DNA of 12,468 nucleotides, from NCBI GenBank assembly GCA_038239195.1, contig JBBSEZ010000300.1:1-12468 (forward strand), written 5' to 3'. Source of the DNA: JBBSEZ01 sp038239195 (GTDB taxonomy: Bacteria; Planctomycetota; Planctomycetia; Gemmatales; Gemmataceae). The position numbers and the translations under genes are program-made. Under the pieces are notes generated by a model. That model saw only the letters and a list, made by a program, of their open reading frames with translations, was not told the origin of the DNA and made no database searches. Below, piece after piece: positions 1-6,960 of the stretch (positions within the stretch are counted from its first letter, which is position 1; every line of letters begins with the position of its first letter).

Positions 1-61
1 AGCCGCGACGCGGAGCGGAGCGCGTCGGCGCCCCCACCGCGCTCCGCTTCGCGTCGCGGCT
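1..61. repeat. Long GC-rich inverted repeat (possible REP-like palindrome or terminator)
   Basis: Positions 1-24 and 38-61 are reverse complements apart from one position that would form a G-U pair in RNA, separated by a 13-nt loop. The predicted stem is about 24 bp. No T-run follows on the plus strand, so a classical intrinsic terminator is not shown. The element begins at the first base of the window, so it may extend further left. It could be a dispersed palindromic repeat, or a transcript-end hairpin for a gene lying to the left. Confidence 0.7.
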
Positions 62-128
62 ACACGGGTGGGCGGGCGCCTCCCCTGTCCCTTGCCGCGC
101 CGTTTGGTCTGTCCCTCGGGCTCGGCGC

Positions 129-158
129 GTGACTTGGCGCCGCTCGTTCGCGTATACT
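129..158 (+). promoter_or_regulatory. Possible sigma70-type promoter ahead of the CHAT remnant
   Basis: GTGACT (129-134) is followed by an 18-nt spacer and TATACT (153-158, five of six matches to TATAAT). It lies about 30 nt upstream of the ATG at 187. The -35 match is only four of six. If real, it may be a leftover promoter of the decayed gene downstream. Confidence 0.35.
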
Positions 159-186
159 GCGAGGGCAGCGTCGGCGAACAAACCGG

Positions 187-749
187 ATGAGCTATGCGGC
201 CGACGCCCTTCTCGCGCTCGATCCAGGGGAGGCCCCGGGCATGGTCAATCAAAGCCAGGTGGACGACCCGTACAAAACGGCGAGTGCCGAACAGGTGCTG
301 CGCGCCCTGCCCGAACGCACCGCCCTGGGGGACTTCATCCACTACTCTCACTCGCAAAGTAACCTCCAAGCGCCGCCCCGCCAGACAGGGCGAAGGCCGC
401 TTGCTGGCCTTCGTCCTGGTCAAGGGCCGCCGCCCATCTGCGTCCCCCTCGGCCCTCCGCGCCCCTCGACCGCCTGATCGCCGCCTGGCGCGCCCCGCTG
501 ACGGCCGAGCCTCCCGCGTCCCTGAGTGAGGCGGTCGCCCGCGAACCGCGCCGCCGGCTCTGGCTGCCCCTGGAGAAGCACCTGGCGGGCGCCACCACCG
601 TCCTGATCGCCCCTGACGGCGCCCTTTGCGGGCTGCCCTTCGCCGCCCTGCCCGGCAGCAAGGCAGGATCGTTCCTGCTCGAGGCTCGCGCCATCGGCTA
701 CGTCCTCTCGGGCCGGCACCTCCTCGAACTGGCCGCCGACTTCGCGAAG
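187..749 (+). pseudogene. CHAT-domain protein remnant (caspase-like, frame-broken and truncated)
   Basis: The locus reads as one CHAT-like protein only if the frame changes three times. Frame 1 from ATG 187 gives ...LPERTALGDFIHYSHSQS; frame 2 at about 380-430 gives GRLLAFVLVKGR; frame 1 at about 433-455 gives ICVPLGP; frame 3 from about 456 gives APLDRLIAAWR, then RLWLPLEKHL, TTVLIAPDGALCGLPFAALPG and IGYVLSGRHLLELAAD. This order matches the region joining TPR repeats to the CHAT (peptidase C14-related) domain. The upstream TPR part is absent, and so is everything after the SGRHLLEL strand, including the segment where the catalytic His and Cys would lie. The product is therefore almost certainly inactive. 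No coding signal is recognised between about 750 and 833. Similarity was recognised by eye, so the family call is fairly but not fully secure. Confidence 0.7.
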
Positions 750-833
750 TTGCTTCTAGCGGGGAACAAGGTCGGAATGTGCGTTCATCGTTTTCGCCTC
801 GACGCCTGGGGGGCGGGCGGCCCGTCTCGGCCT

Positions 834-1769
834 TCATCCTACACTCTCGACCGGGCTGGCAGGGGCCCGGGCCACCGGGGGCGGGCGCTCCGGCAACACC
901 GCCGGCCCGAAGTCCGGGTGTCGCAGAACCTCGCGCATGTCGCGCCACATCTCGCGGACGTCGCCCCGATCCTGCTGCGGCTCGACGTTCAGAGGCACCT
1001 CTTCGCCGCCCATCACGTGGCCCAGGAAGTTCGCCTTCGCCAGCACCTCGACGTGGGCAAACCGCCCCTCGGACTGGATGGGGATGCGCGCGAAGACGTC
1101 GCGCCGCATCAACCGGCACGGACAGAGCACGTCCTGAGAGCGCAAGCCGAAGAGGGCCCGCGCCAGCAACCGTCCCGCGTGGCCGCGCCAGCCCAGCCAG
1201 CCCGGCAAGGGGGGAGGGGGATAACTGAACACCACCCGGCAAAACACTCGCCAGAGCCCGCCCAGCACGCGGAGGCCCCCCGGCACCGGAGCGCCTGCGC
1301 GATAGCCCGACATCAGGTGGACGTGATCGATCTCCAGGTCGGACGGAGGTGGAGTGGCGGCGGCCGCTTCGGATGGCCCTGCGGGCAACGGCGCGAGCGG
1401 CGCGAGGCGCTTGTCGAGGAAGCGCGCCAGGTCGGCGGGGCGATATTCCGGCTCGCACAAGGTGTAGAAGAGCAGAGGCCGACTCGCTGTTGTGACGCCG
1501 GTCCGCAGCGCGGCGCCCTCGCCGCGGTGCCTGTCGTGGCGCAGCACCTTCAGGCGCGGGTGGCGGGCGGCCAGCTCGTCGAGACGGGCGGCCGTGCCGT
1601 CGGTGCTGCCGTCCTCGACGACGAGCAGTTCGCTGTCGCGCCCGAGACCGTCCAGCAACGCGGCCCAGTCCGCGACCACCGCCGAAACGTGGGCGGCGAC
1701 GTTGTGGGCCAGCAGCACCACGCTGAGCGGTTCGGTCGCGATCGGCGGGAGCGTCGGAACCTGAGGCAT
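834..1769 (-). CDS. Family 2 (GT2-like) glycosyltransferase
   Basis: The 311-residue product has a GT-A type N-terminus: a hydrophobic beta strand SVVLLAHN (16-23), the nucleotide-sugar signature VVEDGSTDGT (50-59), then HRGEGAALRTG (81-91), a segment typical of polyprenyl-phosphate sugar synthases. The strand that should end in the metal-binding DXD reads LLFYTLCEPEY (99-109), so the canonical aspartates are missing. The C-terminal half has SQDVLCPCRLMRRDVF and IPIQSEGRFAHVEVLAKA, as in soluble GT2 enzymes without C-terminal membrane segments. The ATG at 1769 is preferred because it directly precedes the GT2 fold; the longer open frame upstream is arginine/alanine-rich shadow. No strong ribosome-binding site is seen. 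It lies 47 nt downstream of the GT39 gene and is probably cotranscribed. Its likely role is transfer of a sugar to a polyprenyl-phosphate or lipid acceptor; the donor is unknown. Confidence 0.85.
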   Translation of the reverse strand: MPQVPTLPPIATEPLSVVLLAHNVAAHVSAVVADWAALLDGLGRDSELLVVEDGSTDGTAARLDELAARHPRLKVLRHDRHRGEGAALRTGVTTASRPLLFYTLCEPEYRPADLARFLDKRLAPLAPLPAGPSEAAAATPPPSDLEIDHVHLMSGYRAGAPVPGGLRVLGGLWRVFCRVVFSYPPPPLPGWLGWRGHAGRLLARALFGLRSQDVLCPCRLMRRDVFARIPIQSEGRFAHVEVLAKANFLGHVMGGEEVPLNVEPQQDRGDVREMWRDMREVLRHPDFGPAVLPERPPPVARAPASPVESVG

Positions 1770-1816
1770 GGCAACAGCGCCGGAGGGAAGCGGAATGGAG
1801 GGGGCCGAGCTCCCTC

Positions 1817-3304
1817 TCACTCCGTCTTTTGTACGTCGGCGCCCGAGCTCCGCAAGAGCACGAGCGGCCGTTCGTGCCGGCCCCCGTCGGTGTTGCGCGC
1901 CACCACCTCCAGGCGCACGCCGCGCAGGTGCCGCGGGCAATCCTCGGCGGCGTCGGGCGGCATGACGAGATGGTGCGGTCCGGGCTGTCGCAGGTGCGCC
2001 TGGAGCTCCGCCCAATCGACGACGACGACAAGCGGCCGGCCGACGTGGAAGGCGAGGGCATGCGCCTCGGTGCGGAAGAAGTAGACCCGCGCCGGCGCCG
2101 GGGCCGCGCGGCGGACTTCTCCGGCAAACGCGCGATAATCGCGGTAGGGCTCTTTCGTAGGCAACTTCCACGCGAGTTGATGCGCCCACGCCCCGGCCAC
2201 GATCAGGGCCACGCCGACGACGCCGGCCAGTACGCGCCGCGCCCCCAGCGAGAAGGCCCAGCGCTCCAGCGCGCAGCCGACGAAGAGGGCGGCGCCGGGG
2301 TAGGCCGGCGCCAGGTAGTCGGCGCGTTTGAAGCGCGCGCAGGAGAGGACCAGCAGCACCGCCAGCGCCCAGGCCAGCCCGAACTGGGCCTCGGGGCCGA
2401 AACGGCAGCGCCGGCCGACCACCGCCACGAGCAGCAGGGGCGACCAGGGCAGGAAGTAGAGCAGGAAATAGGGCACGTACAGCCACCAGGCGTGCGCCCG
2501 CAGGCGGCCCCCGCCGAGGGCCCGCTCGACGTTGTGGGCCCAGAAAAACTCATGAAAGAACTGCCCGCCCGACGCGACCTCTGCCCACCAGAAGACCGGC
2601 ACGGTGAGGGCCAGGACCAGCGGCACGCCCCACGCCAGGCCCAGCTCGCGCCCCAACCGCCGCCAGGCGCCCAGTTCCCAGAACGCCGGCCAGCGCCCCT
2701 CGCAGAGGAGGTGGGCGGCGAGGATCGCGGCCGGCAGCACCACCCCGATCGGGCCCTTGAGCAGCACGCCCGCGGCAATGGCGACGTAGCCGACGCCAGA
2801 CGCGAACCGAGAGCCGTCCGGCCGCGCCAGCGCGCGATAGAGCGCCGCGACCGCCACGCTGACGGTCAGCGCCAGGGGCACGTCGATGCGGCCGATGCGC
2901 GCCAGCCAGGTGAAGTGCATCGTCGTCGCCAGCACCAGCCCGGCGCACAGCCCGGCGATGGGTCGGCCGGCGCCCCAGCCCAGGCCCACCACCAGCGCGA
3001 CGCAGGCGAGCGCCGCCAGCGCCGACGGCAGGCGCACCGCCCAGGCATCGACGGGGCCTTCGCGCGCGCGGGCGATGGCCGCGACGAGCCAGTAGTAGAG
3101 CGGCGGCTTTTGCAGTTCGGGCCGGCCATCGAACAGGCGCGGCAACAGGCCCTCGCCGTCGAGAATGGACTGGGCGTCCATGCCGGCGCGGGCCTCGTGG
3201 CTGCTCCACAGGTCGCGGTCGGCCAGGCGGTGGAAGAAGAGAAAGAGGCAGAGCAGGAAGAGGGCGCCGGCGGCGAGGGAAAAAGGGGACGCAGCTCTTT
3301 TCAT
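1817..3304 (-). CDS. GT39/ArnT-like integral membrane glycosyltransferase
   Basis: The 495-residue protein has many hydrophobic helices. The first (about 9-26) leads into RDLWSSHEARAGMDAQSIL and ELQKPPLYYWLVA, the early outer-loop motifs of the ArnT/PMT (GT39) family, in which acidic residues of the first loop are catalytic. Further membrane segments fill the middle, and a soluble C-terminal domain ends near VQKTE. Family members use a polyprenyl-phosphate-linked sugar donor to glycosylate lipid or protein outside the cytoplasmic membrane. The gene lies between an ABC exporter (43 nt upstream) and a GT2 enzyme (47 nt downstream) on the same strand, suggesting one operon. Residues 2-8 (KRAASPF) are encoded by one arm of a 22-bp inverted repeat, so the present N-terminus may derive from an inserted repeat. 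The ATG at 3304 is kept because no other start is close before the first membrane helix. The exact substrate is unknown. Confidence 0.85.
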   Translation of the reverse strand: MKRAASPFSLAAGALFLLCLFLFFHRLADRDLWSSHEARAGMDAQSILDGEGLLPRLFDGRPELQKPPLYYWLVAAIARAREGPVDAWAVRLPSALAALACVALVVGLGWGAGRPIAGLCAGLVLATTMHFTWLARIGRIDVPLALTVSVAVAALYRALARPDGSRFASGVGYVAIAAGVLLKGPIGVVLPAAILAAHLLCEGRWPAFWELGAWRRLGRELGLAWGVPLVLALTVPVFWWAEVASGGQFFHEFFWAHNVERALGGGRLRAHAWWLYVPYFLLYFLPWSPLLLVAVVGRRCRFGPEAQFGLAWALAVLLVLSCARFKRADYLAPAYPGAALFVGCALERWAFSLGARRVLAGVVGVALIVAGAWAHQLAWKLPTKEPYRDYRAFAGEVRRAAPAPARVYFFRTEAHALAFHVGRPLVVVVDWAELQAHLRQPGPHHLVMPPDAAEDCPRHLRGVRLEVVARNTDGGRHERPLVLLRSSGADVQKTE

Positions 3305-3347
3305 GGGCCGGCCCCCGGTTTCTCGAAAAGAGCTGCGCCCCCTTTTT
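3280..3347. repeat. 22-bp inverted repeat spanning the ABC-GT39 junction and the GT39 start codon
   Basis: Arms 3280-3301 and 3326-3347 are reverse complements except for one position, which becomes a G-U pair in the minus-strand transcript. The loop is 24 nt and carries the GT39 start codon next to the downstream arm. On the minus strand the structure starts directly after the ABC stop codon, and its second arm ends in a run of five T. It therefore resembles an intrinsic terminator or attenuator inside the operon. Its tidy palindromic form also fits a mobile REP/MITE-type unit that inserted at the gene boundary. Confidence 0.85.
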
Positions 3348-5459
3348 TCAGGCGCACAGGCGCTGGGCCTGTGCCTCGTGCAGCCGCTGGTACACCGAGC
3401 AGCCCGCGATCAGTTCCGCGTGGGTGCCGACGGCCGCGATGCGGCCCTTGTCGAGCACGATGATGCGATCGGCGATCTCCAACGTGTTCAATCGGTGGGT
3501 GATGAGGAAGGTCGTCCGGCCGTGCTTGAAGTCCTTGATCGCGCGGTGGATCAGCGCTTCGCTCTCCGTATCGACCGCGCTGGTGAACTCGTCGAGGATG
3601 AGGATGCTGGGGTTGCGCAGGATCGCGCGGGCCAGGGCCAACCGCTGCTTCTGCCCGACTGACAGGCCGTTGCCGCGCTCGCCCACGCGCGCCTGGTAGC
3701 CCTGGCCGCCCGGCTGGGCCACGATGAAATCGTGCGCGTAGGCCAGGCGGGCGGCCGCCTCGATCTCTTCCGGTTTGGCGCCCCGCGTGCCGTAGGCGAT
3801 GTTCTTGGAGATCGTGTCGTCGAAGAGCACGGTCTCCTGGGTCACGACGCCGATCTGCTGCCGGAGGCTGCGCAAGTGCAGGGTGCGCAGGTCCTGCCCG
3901 TCGATCAGGATGCTGCCGTGGTGCGGGTCGTAGAAGCGCGGGATGAGCCCCAGCAGCGTCGTCTTGCCGCAGCCGTTCGCCCCCACCACTGCCACCGTCT
4001 CGCCCAGGCGGACCGAGAAGTTGATGTTGGTCAGGATGTCTTCGCTCGGCCGATACGAGAAGCAGACGTCGCGGAACTCGAGGTAGTTCGGCTTGACCGC
4101 CGGCGCCGGCAACTCGTGCGCCTCCGCAGGCGCGGCCGCGCCGCGAGCCGGCAGCCAGGGGGGCCGAACCAGGCGCGGGCCCTCGCTGTTCGGCTTCACC
4201 CGCGGCTGTCGGTCCACGAAGGCAAAGATCCGGTTGGCGGCCGCGTCGGCCGACTGCAGCCGCGTGAAGACGCTCGACAGTTTGCGTACCGGGTCGGCGA
4301 CGGCGGCCAGGAGGATGTAGAGCTGCAACAGCGACTCGGGCTCCATCGGCTGGGTCATCAGACGCAGCCCGAACAGATGTGTGTGCCGCTGGAGGACGAG
4401 GTAGGAGCCCGCCAGCAGCGCCGCCGCGACCGCGGCCACGCCCAGCACTTCGATGATGGGATCGGCCAGGGCGTCGATGTTCACGACCAGCATCGACCGG
4501 CGGTAGTAGTCCTTGGTGGCCGAGCAGAAGCGGCGCCGCTCGTAGGGCTCCATGGTGAACGCCTTGACGACGCGGATGCCCTGGAAGGACTCTTGCAAAA
4601 TCTTGTAAATGCTCGACATCCGCTCCAGGAGGCGGCGCGTGGCCTGTTTCATGAGCCGGCCGACGCGGGCCAGGATCAACGCGGCGATCGGCACCAGGAT
4701 GAGAAACATGAGCGTGAGCTGCCAGCTAATGAAGCAGGCCATGATGACGCAGGCGAGGGCGCGGAGGGGCTCGGCGACCACCTTGCCGAACAGCGTCTTG
4801 ATGCCGTTGCCCAGCGACTCCATGTCGTTGGTAAAGCGGGCCATCAGCTCGCTGCTGCCGGCGTCGCTGAACTGATCGACGTCGAGGTGGATCACGTTGC
4901 GGTAGAAGCGGTTGCGCAGGTCGAACAGCGACAGGTTGACGACGCTGCCGACGAGCGACTCCTGGAGAAACTCGAAGAAGCACTTGACGACGACGCCGAG
5001 GAACACCAGGCCGATGACGCTGGCGAGCGTGCCGAAGCAGTCGTCGGGCAGCAGGGCGTAGATGTACTTGCGCAGCACCTGATACCAGTAGAGGTTGCTG
5101 CGCATCGCCTTGAGCTTGCTCTCGAGCTTGAGCAACTCGTTGGCGAGGTCGCGCCGCTCCTTTTCTACCTGTTTCGTGGGCTTCTTGTTTTCGAGCCTCT
5201 CGTTTTCGACGCGTTGTTCATCGTCGGTGCGCTTGGCGATCTTGCCCTGGAGGTCTTCGACCTCGCCTTGCGTGGAGGCGATCGACTTGTCGATCCACTG
5301 GTGGAGACTGTCGCCCGTGTGCAGCAGTTTCAGTACGGGGTAGATGGAGGTGAAGTTGAGGCCCCACAGCACGGCGGCGCACGTCGCACAGGTGATCGAG
5401 ATCGTCAGGCGGCGCCGGTAGGGCAGGGCGTGGCGCAGCGCCCGCAAGAAGTTCTTCAT
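3348..5459 (-). CDS. MsbA-like ABC exporter (fused membrane and ATPase domains) with coiled-coil insertion
   Basis: The 703-residue half-transporter has a transmembrane domain followed by an ATPase domain. Membrane helix 1 lies near residues 17-40, and more helices fall at about 148-365. The ATPase shows Walker A GANGCGKTT (about 490-500), Q-loop VVTQETVLFDD, signature LSVGQKQRLALARA (about 599), Walker B SILILDEFTSAVD (about 620) and H-loop ITHRL (about 653). The signature has V where LSGGQ has its first G. Between helices 1 and 2, about residues 53-125 form a charged, heptad-like Glu/Lys-rich stretch (for example ENKKPTKQVEKERRDLANEL) that predicts a coiled coil, most likely outside the membrane. 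ATG 5459 (MKNFLRALRH) is chosen over an in-frame TTG at 5492, which would add 11 unlikely residues. It is probably the first gene of the operon and would flip or export a lipid or lipid-linked glycan; the substrate is unproven. Confidence 0.9.
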   Translation of the reverse strand: MKNFLRALRHALPYRRRLTISITCATCAAVLWGLNFTSIYPVLKLLHTGDSLHQWIDKSIASTQGEVEDLQGKIAKRTDDEQRVENERLENKKPTKQVEKERRDLANELLKLESKLKAMRSNLYWYQVLRKYIYALLPDDCFGTLASVIGLVFLGVVVKCFFEFLQESLVGSVVNLSLFDLRNRFYRNVIHLDVDQFSDAGSSELMARFTNDMESLGNGIKTLFGKVVAEPLRALACVIMACFISWQLTLMFLILVPIAALILARVGRLMKQATRRLLERMSSIYKILQESFQGIRVVKAFTMEPYERRRFCSATKDYYRRSMLVVNIDALADPIIEVLGVAAVAAALLAGSYLVLQRHTHLFGLRLMTQPMEPESLLQLYILLAAVADPVRKLSSVFTRLQSADAAANRIFAFVDRQPRVKPNSEGPRLVRPPWLPARGAAAPAEAHELPAPAVKPNYLEFRDVCFSYRPSEDILTNINFSVRLGETVAVVGANGCGKTTLLGLIPRFYDPHHGSILIDGQDLRTLHLRSLRQQIGVVTQETVLFDDTISKNIAYGTRGAKPEEIEAAARLAYAHDFIVAQPGGQGYQARVGERGNGLSVGQKQRLALARAILRNPSILILDEFTSAVDTESEALIHRAIKDFKHGRTTFLITHRLNTLEIADRIIVLDKGRIAAVGTHAELIAGCSVYQRLHEAQAQRLCA

Positions 5460-5526
5460 TCTTCCGATTACCTGCGGGCCTGGGGCGGACAACGAGACGA
5501 GGTGCGTCGTCGAGATGCGGTCGCGG

Positions 5527-5556
5527 GTTTTAGCACGTACCTTACCTCAGGGACAA
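5527..5556 (-). promoter_or_regulatory. Possible sigma70-type promoter of the ABC/GT39/GT2 set
   Basis: Read on the minus strand, TTGTCC (5556-5551), an 18-nt spacer and TAAAAC (5532-5527) sit about 70 nt upstream of the ATG at 5459. Both boxes match consensus in four of six bases. This is the best candidate in the divergent region for this direction, but remains a pattern match. Confidence 0.3.
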
Positions 5557-5563
5557 GGCATCT

Positions 5564-5666
5564 TGGTCCTTAGCCCGTAGTTCTTAGCAAAGAGGGGAAG
5601 GGGCGCGAAACGCAGGCTGGAGGGGTTGTCTTTGCTAAGGACGACGGACTCAGTACGAAGGACGAC
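5564..5666. repeat. Small inverted and direct repeats in the divergent intergenic region
   Basis: CTTAGCAAAGA (5583-5593) and TCTTTGCTAAG (5629-5639) form a perfect 11-bp inverted repeat with a 35-nt gap. AAGGACGAC occurs twice (5637-5645 and 5658-5666), and CCTTAGCCCGTAGTTCTTAG lies just left. These short permuted motifs, which are less GC-rich than their surroundings, look like a decayed dispersed repeat rather than coding DNA. No gene is seen on either strand between 5460 and 5751 (292 nt). Confidence 0.5.
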
Positions 5667-5673
5667 ACTGCTT

Positions 5674-5702
5674 TTGCAATCCAGCCGGTCATGCGGTAGG
5701 AT
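5674..5702 (+). promoter_or_regulatory. Likely sigma70-type promoter of the J-like-domain gene
   Basis: TTGCAA (5674-5679), a 17-nt spacer and TAGGAT (5697-5702) form a well-spaced promoter about 50 nt before the ATG at 5752. The boxes match consensus in five of six and four of six bases. Confidence 0.5.
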
Positions 5703-5705
5703 GCA

Positions 5706-5740
5706 GGGGGCAAGTTCCCCCGACAAAGTCGTATCGGGGG
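5706..5740 (+). promoter_or_regulatory. Two mutually exclusive leader hairpins sharing a CCCCC arm
   Basis: GGGGG (5706-5710) can pair with CCCCC (5717-5721), while CCCCCGA (5717-5723) can instead pair with TCGGGGG (5734-5740). Both cannot form together. The second helix occupies the G-rich stretch just upstream of the start codon at 5752, which may include the ribosome-binding site. Chance pairing is possible in GC-rich DNA. Confidence 0.35.
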
Positions 5741-5751
5741 CGGATGGGAAC

Positions 5752-6960
5752 ATGAGTCACGAAATCATCTGCGCCTGGTTAGGTTTACCGCCCGACGGAT
5801 GGCCGCCCGATCACTACCGCCTGCTCGGGCTCCGGGCGGGCGAGGACGATGTGGCCCTCATCGAGCAGCGGGTGCATCAGCGCCTGGACTCCGTACGGCG
5901 CTACCAGATGATGCACCCCGACCAGGCCACCGAGGCGATGAACCGCCTCGCCCAGGCCTTCGTCTGTCTGACCGATCCCGCCGCCAAGAGCGCCTACGAC
6001 CTGCACCTGCTCGGCCCCCTCGGCCCCAAGGCGCCCCGCCCGGCGCCCGCGCCCGCACCAGCCCCGAGCGCGCCGCCCGTCTCGGCCCCGGCGCCGCCCA
6101 CGCCACTTCCCGCGGCGAGGCCCGACCCACTGTCCTGGCTCTCTGCGCCGCCCCCGGTGCGCGCTACGGACGCCACCCGTGCGCTGCCGCCCCCGCTGAG
6201 CCCGCAACTCGCCACGGCGACCTCGCCGCCACCCCTGCCGCCCGCGCGCCCGCAGGTCCCGCCCCCCCTACCGACGTCGAGGCCCCAACCGGGGCCTGCC
6301 TCGGCGGCGAGCGAGCCTGCCGAGCTCCCGGAGTTGGAACCGGCTTCCGTGCCGGTGCCCGTGCCTGCCTCAGCGCCGGGCACCGTCCCGCCCCCGAAGC
6401 CGATCGATGCGCTGCGCGAGGCCGCCCAGAAGTCGCCGGGGGCGACCCAGGGACTGAGCACCAAACGGGCCCTGTACCATCGTCTGGTTCGCACGCGACG
6501 CCTGCTAGCGAGCTGGCGCAGGCTGGGGGATTACCTGGACAACCCGCAGCCGGACGAGCCGCTGAGCAAGCAGCAGGCGAGCGAGGTGCTCAAGGCCCTC
6601 AAGCAGATCGAAACGCTCATGGAGGACTTTCCGCCTCCGCTGGGCGAGGTGGGGCAGGGGTACATGATCGTCAACCTCAACCAGGGCGACAACGCCCGCG
6701 CCCGCATCCAGGCGCTGTCCGTCGCGCAGCGCGAATCGCTCCAGCGCGACTGGCAGGCCGGCCTGCGCTTCCTGACGCTCCACCGCGAGATGCTGCGCGG
6801 CCAGACCGCCGAGATGCGCAAGCGCAACCTCTTCACCCACGCCCTGATGGCCGGGCGCGCCTTCCTCAACGAACACGCCCTGTCCACGCTGATCGTCGCT
6901 GGGGCCGTGCTGGCCGTCGCGTTCGCCCTGCTGCGCACGTTCTGGCGCGCCTTCGGCTGA
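5752..6960 (+). CDS. J-like-domain protein with Pro-rich linker and C-terminal membrane anchor
   Basis: The 402-residue protein opens with a divergent J-like domain: WPPDHYRLLGL (17-27), a helix, MMHPDQ (53-58), then AMNRLAQAFVCLTDPAAKSAYD (62-83). The HPD triplet at 55-57 lies where J-proteins carry the motif that stimulates Hsp70 ATPase. Residues about 90-220 are almost all Pro/Ala/Val/Ser, an extended linker. Residues about 225-370 are charged and predicted helical. The last hydrophobic stretch (about 377-397, STLIVAGAVLAVAFALLRTFW) looks like a single C-terminal anchor, placing the J-like domain in the cytoplasm. ATG 5752 is chosen because the domain starts directly after it; the in-frame extension upstream crosses the putative promoter. 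It is divergent from the ABC operon. Client and Hsp70 partner are unknown, and loss of co-chaperone activity is possible because the rest of the domain is far from DnaJ. Confidence 0.85.
   Translation: MSHEIICAWLGLPPDGWPPDHYRLLGLRAGEDDVALIEQRVHQRLDSVRRYQMMHPDQATEAMNRLAQAFVCLTDPAAKSAYDLHLLGPLGPKAPRPAPAPAPAPSAPPVSAPAPPTPLPAARPDPLSWLSAPPPVRATDATRALPPPLSPQLATATSPPPLPPARPQVPPPLPTSRPQPGPASAASEPAELPELEPASVPVPVPASAPGTVPPPKPIDALREAAQKSPGATQGLSTKRALYHRLVRTRRLLASWRRLGDYLDNPQPDEPLSKQQASEVLKALKQIETLMEDFPPPLGEVGQGYMIVNLNQGDNARARIQALSVAQRESLQRDWQAGLRFLTLHREMLRGQTAEMRKRNLFTHALMAGRAFLNEHALSTLIVAGAVLAVAFALLRTFWRAFG

Noticed and set aside
739..750. Perfect 12-bp palindrome ACTTCGCGAAGT
   Set aside because: Too short and without a T-run to call a terminator; no adjacent feature supports an operator, and it lies at the edge of decayed coding sequence.
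750..2084. 444-residue plus-strand open frame
   Set aside because: It runs antisense through the GT2 gene and part of GT39, is rich in Arg, Gly, Gln and Ala, and shows no family motif; only its first bases touch the CHAT remnant frame.
1829..3463. 544-residue plus-strand open frame
   Set aside because: Antisense shadow of the GT39 gene; its low-complexity Arg/Gln/Gly/Ala composition lacks domains, while the opposite strand has clear membrane helices and motifs.
5460..5492. TTG start that would lengthen the ABC exporter by 11 residues
   Set aside because: The ATG at 5459 begins the amphipathic MKNFLRALRH segment expected at the exporter N-terminus, and the extension has no ribosome-binding site that favours it.
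3732..5573. 613-residue plus-strand open frame
   Set aside because: Antisense shadow of the ABC exporter, which has all nucleotide-binding motifs on the minus strand.
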